Below are positions 63,004-64,000 of a stretch of 64,000 bases of DNA, piece after piece (position 1 is the stretch's first letter; the number at the start of each line of letters is the position of its first letter). Location: contig JAMPIV010000581.1 of NCBI GenBank assembly GCA_024509875.1, positions 253,001-317,000 of the forward strand, given 5' to 3'. Source of the DNA: Oreohelix idahoensis (Eukaryota; Mollusca; Gastropoda; Stylommatophora; Oreohelicidae). The notes beneath the pieces are model-generated. The model made no database searches, was not told where the DNA came from, and saw only the letters and a program-made list of their open reading frames with translations. Made by a program: the position numbers and the translations under genes.

Positions 63004-63054
63004 ATTATTAGCTGAGAAAAACGATGTGGTGCATTACTTTCTGAACGCCCCTCG
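63004..63054 (-). mobile_element. Mariner C, remaining end with right inverted repeat
   Basis: Target duplication ATTAT, then tagctgagaaaaacg... to CGCCCCTCG and TA. Completes the element begun at 47828. Confidence 0.93.
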
Positions 63055-63056
63055 TA

Positions 63057-64000
63057 CCTGTACTTATGGCATTGGAAAATCATTAGCTTTAATAATTGAC
63101 AAAGAAAAAAGGATTTTGAGGGAAAAACTACGACAAAAACCTTAAATTCAGCCACATGTTACCAGCGGAAAAGTGAACGAAAGCGTGGACCTCCGAGAAA
63201 CAAAGAGTTAAACCTATATTAGCCCGCTCAAATTCAATTCTGGACTCTCAAAATGTCATTCATTGCTGAAAATACGTCCAGCGTACTGACACATGCTTGT
63301 CAAAGCCACATAAGAAGCAGCGAATTAGCTGAAACCTAGCTGACTTGCTTTGTGACAAATATTTTAGTGTTACATAAATTGCTGTAATATTTAATATTAA
63401 TATCATTGACTTTGAAGTACAGGATGGTGTCTTTATGTTGGTGCTCTAAACCTTGTGCTGATAAATGAAATTGTGTTCCTGCCAAATATAAACTGCACAG
63501 TCCTGAACAGCACTGACGCAGCTAGAAGTCCTTGTCAGGAATGTGCAAACTTAGCTGTAAGAGCGAACAGTCCTTTTCAGACTTAGCTTGTACGTGCTGA
63601 ATACCAAAGAGTTTTTCTTTTAATTATTTTTCGTCTTTTAGTCTTTCATCTTCATCCAATGCCTTTTTTCCTTTCTTTTCGTTCAATGAAAATTAAAATT
63701 GTCGCTGATGTAAATTCTTAACTGTAAAAAGGGAAACCACTTTAGCAGGACTTAGGACCAAAGGGTAGTAATCATAACAGAATTCAGAAAAATGTGCAAC
63801 TGATGTCTATAGTCTTGTTATGTATGTTATTGATTTCTGACGTACTTCTTTGATTGTCATAACCATGGTCTCGTGGACTTTGCTGTTTAAATGAGAATTC
63901 TGACAAGAGTGAACCATCTTCTGCGGAGGATATTCTTGGGTAGTATTCAAAATATACCATGATCTGCTCATTAATTCTAGGTTTCGTAATGGAAGCGAGT
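63057..64000. other. Unannotated flank
   Basis: No coding, repeat or RNA signal recognised. Confidence 0.5.

Overview
This is a eukaryotic (metazoan) genomic window made mostly of transposable elements, with two exons of one apparent host gene. The evidence for an animal genome is long (AT)n microsatellites, RTE-type and RNase H-bearing LINEs, DD34D mariners, tRNA-derived SINEs, solo LTRs with 5-bp target duplications, and a spliced F5/8 type C (fucolectin-like) domain. No bacterial features, CRISPR arrays or operons were seen. I cannot name the species; an invertebrate seems likeliest, at low confidence.

Layout: 1-1345 is a minus-strand RTE-type LINE endonuclease relic. 1672-10093 is E1, a defective LTR retrotransposon flanked by (AT)n, followed by a SINE in AT repeats. 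11554-11766 (-) is one exon of the fucolectin-like gene. 12518-14936 (-) is a solo LTR of the E1/E2 family with a perfect 5-bp target duplication. 15852-16840 is a relic of a second LTR family (R). 17630-25990 is a plus-strand RTE LINE broken up by a small solo LTR, a fragment of an RNase H LINE and an R-family solo LTR; its endonuclease carries a 13-unit 54-bp tandem repeat. 27640-28981 is a mariner (A) with a full-length transposase. 29604-29697 is a hairpin MITE. 29888-31316 is a decayed multi-copy protein gene. 31320-45316 is an R-family LTR whose (AT)n tract received a solo LTR, mariner B and E2. E2 is a near-intact LTR element with a single 1475-codon gag-pol. 46842-47060 (-) is the other fucolectin-like exon. 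47828-63054 is mariner C, split near its end by the 13.9-kb LTR element D.

Main biology: E2 and D, two distinct families, both place integrase upstream of reverse transcriptase. That is the copia-like order, but with Ty3/gypsy-type domains, as in the Gmr1 group. E2 looks young: its LTRs differ at roughly a dozen sites by eye. E1 is a mosaic derivative that kept the LTRs, gag and part of RT, lost protease and the integrase core, and gained unrelated sequence. The two fucolectin-like exons are co-oriented and phase-compatible and rejoin into one domain, so 11.8-46.8 kb is plausibly a single intron of about 35 kb filled by nested transposons.

Reliability: from about 49.1 to 63.0 kb, element D shows long C and A homopolymers, scattered small indels and LTRs of unequal length. 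This could be decay or poor long-read consensus, so gene calls there are weaker.
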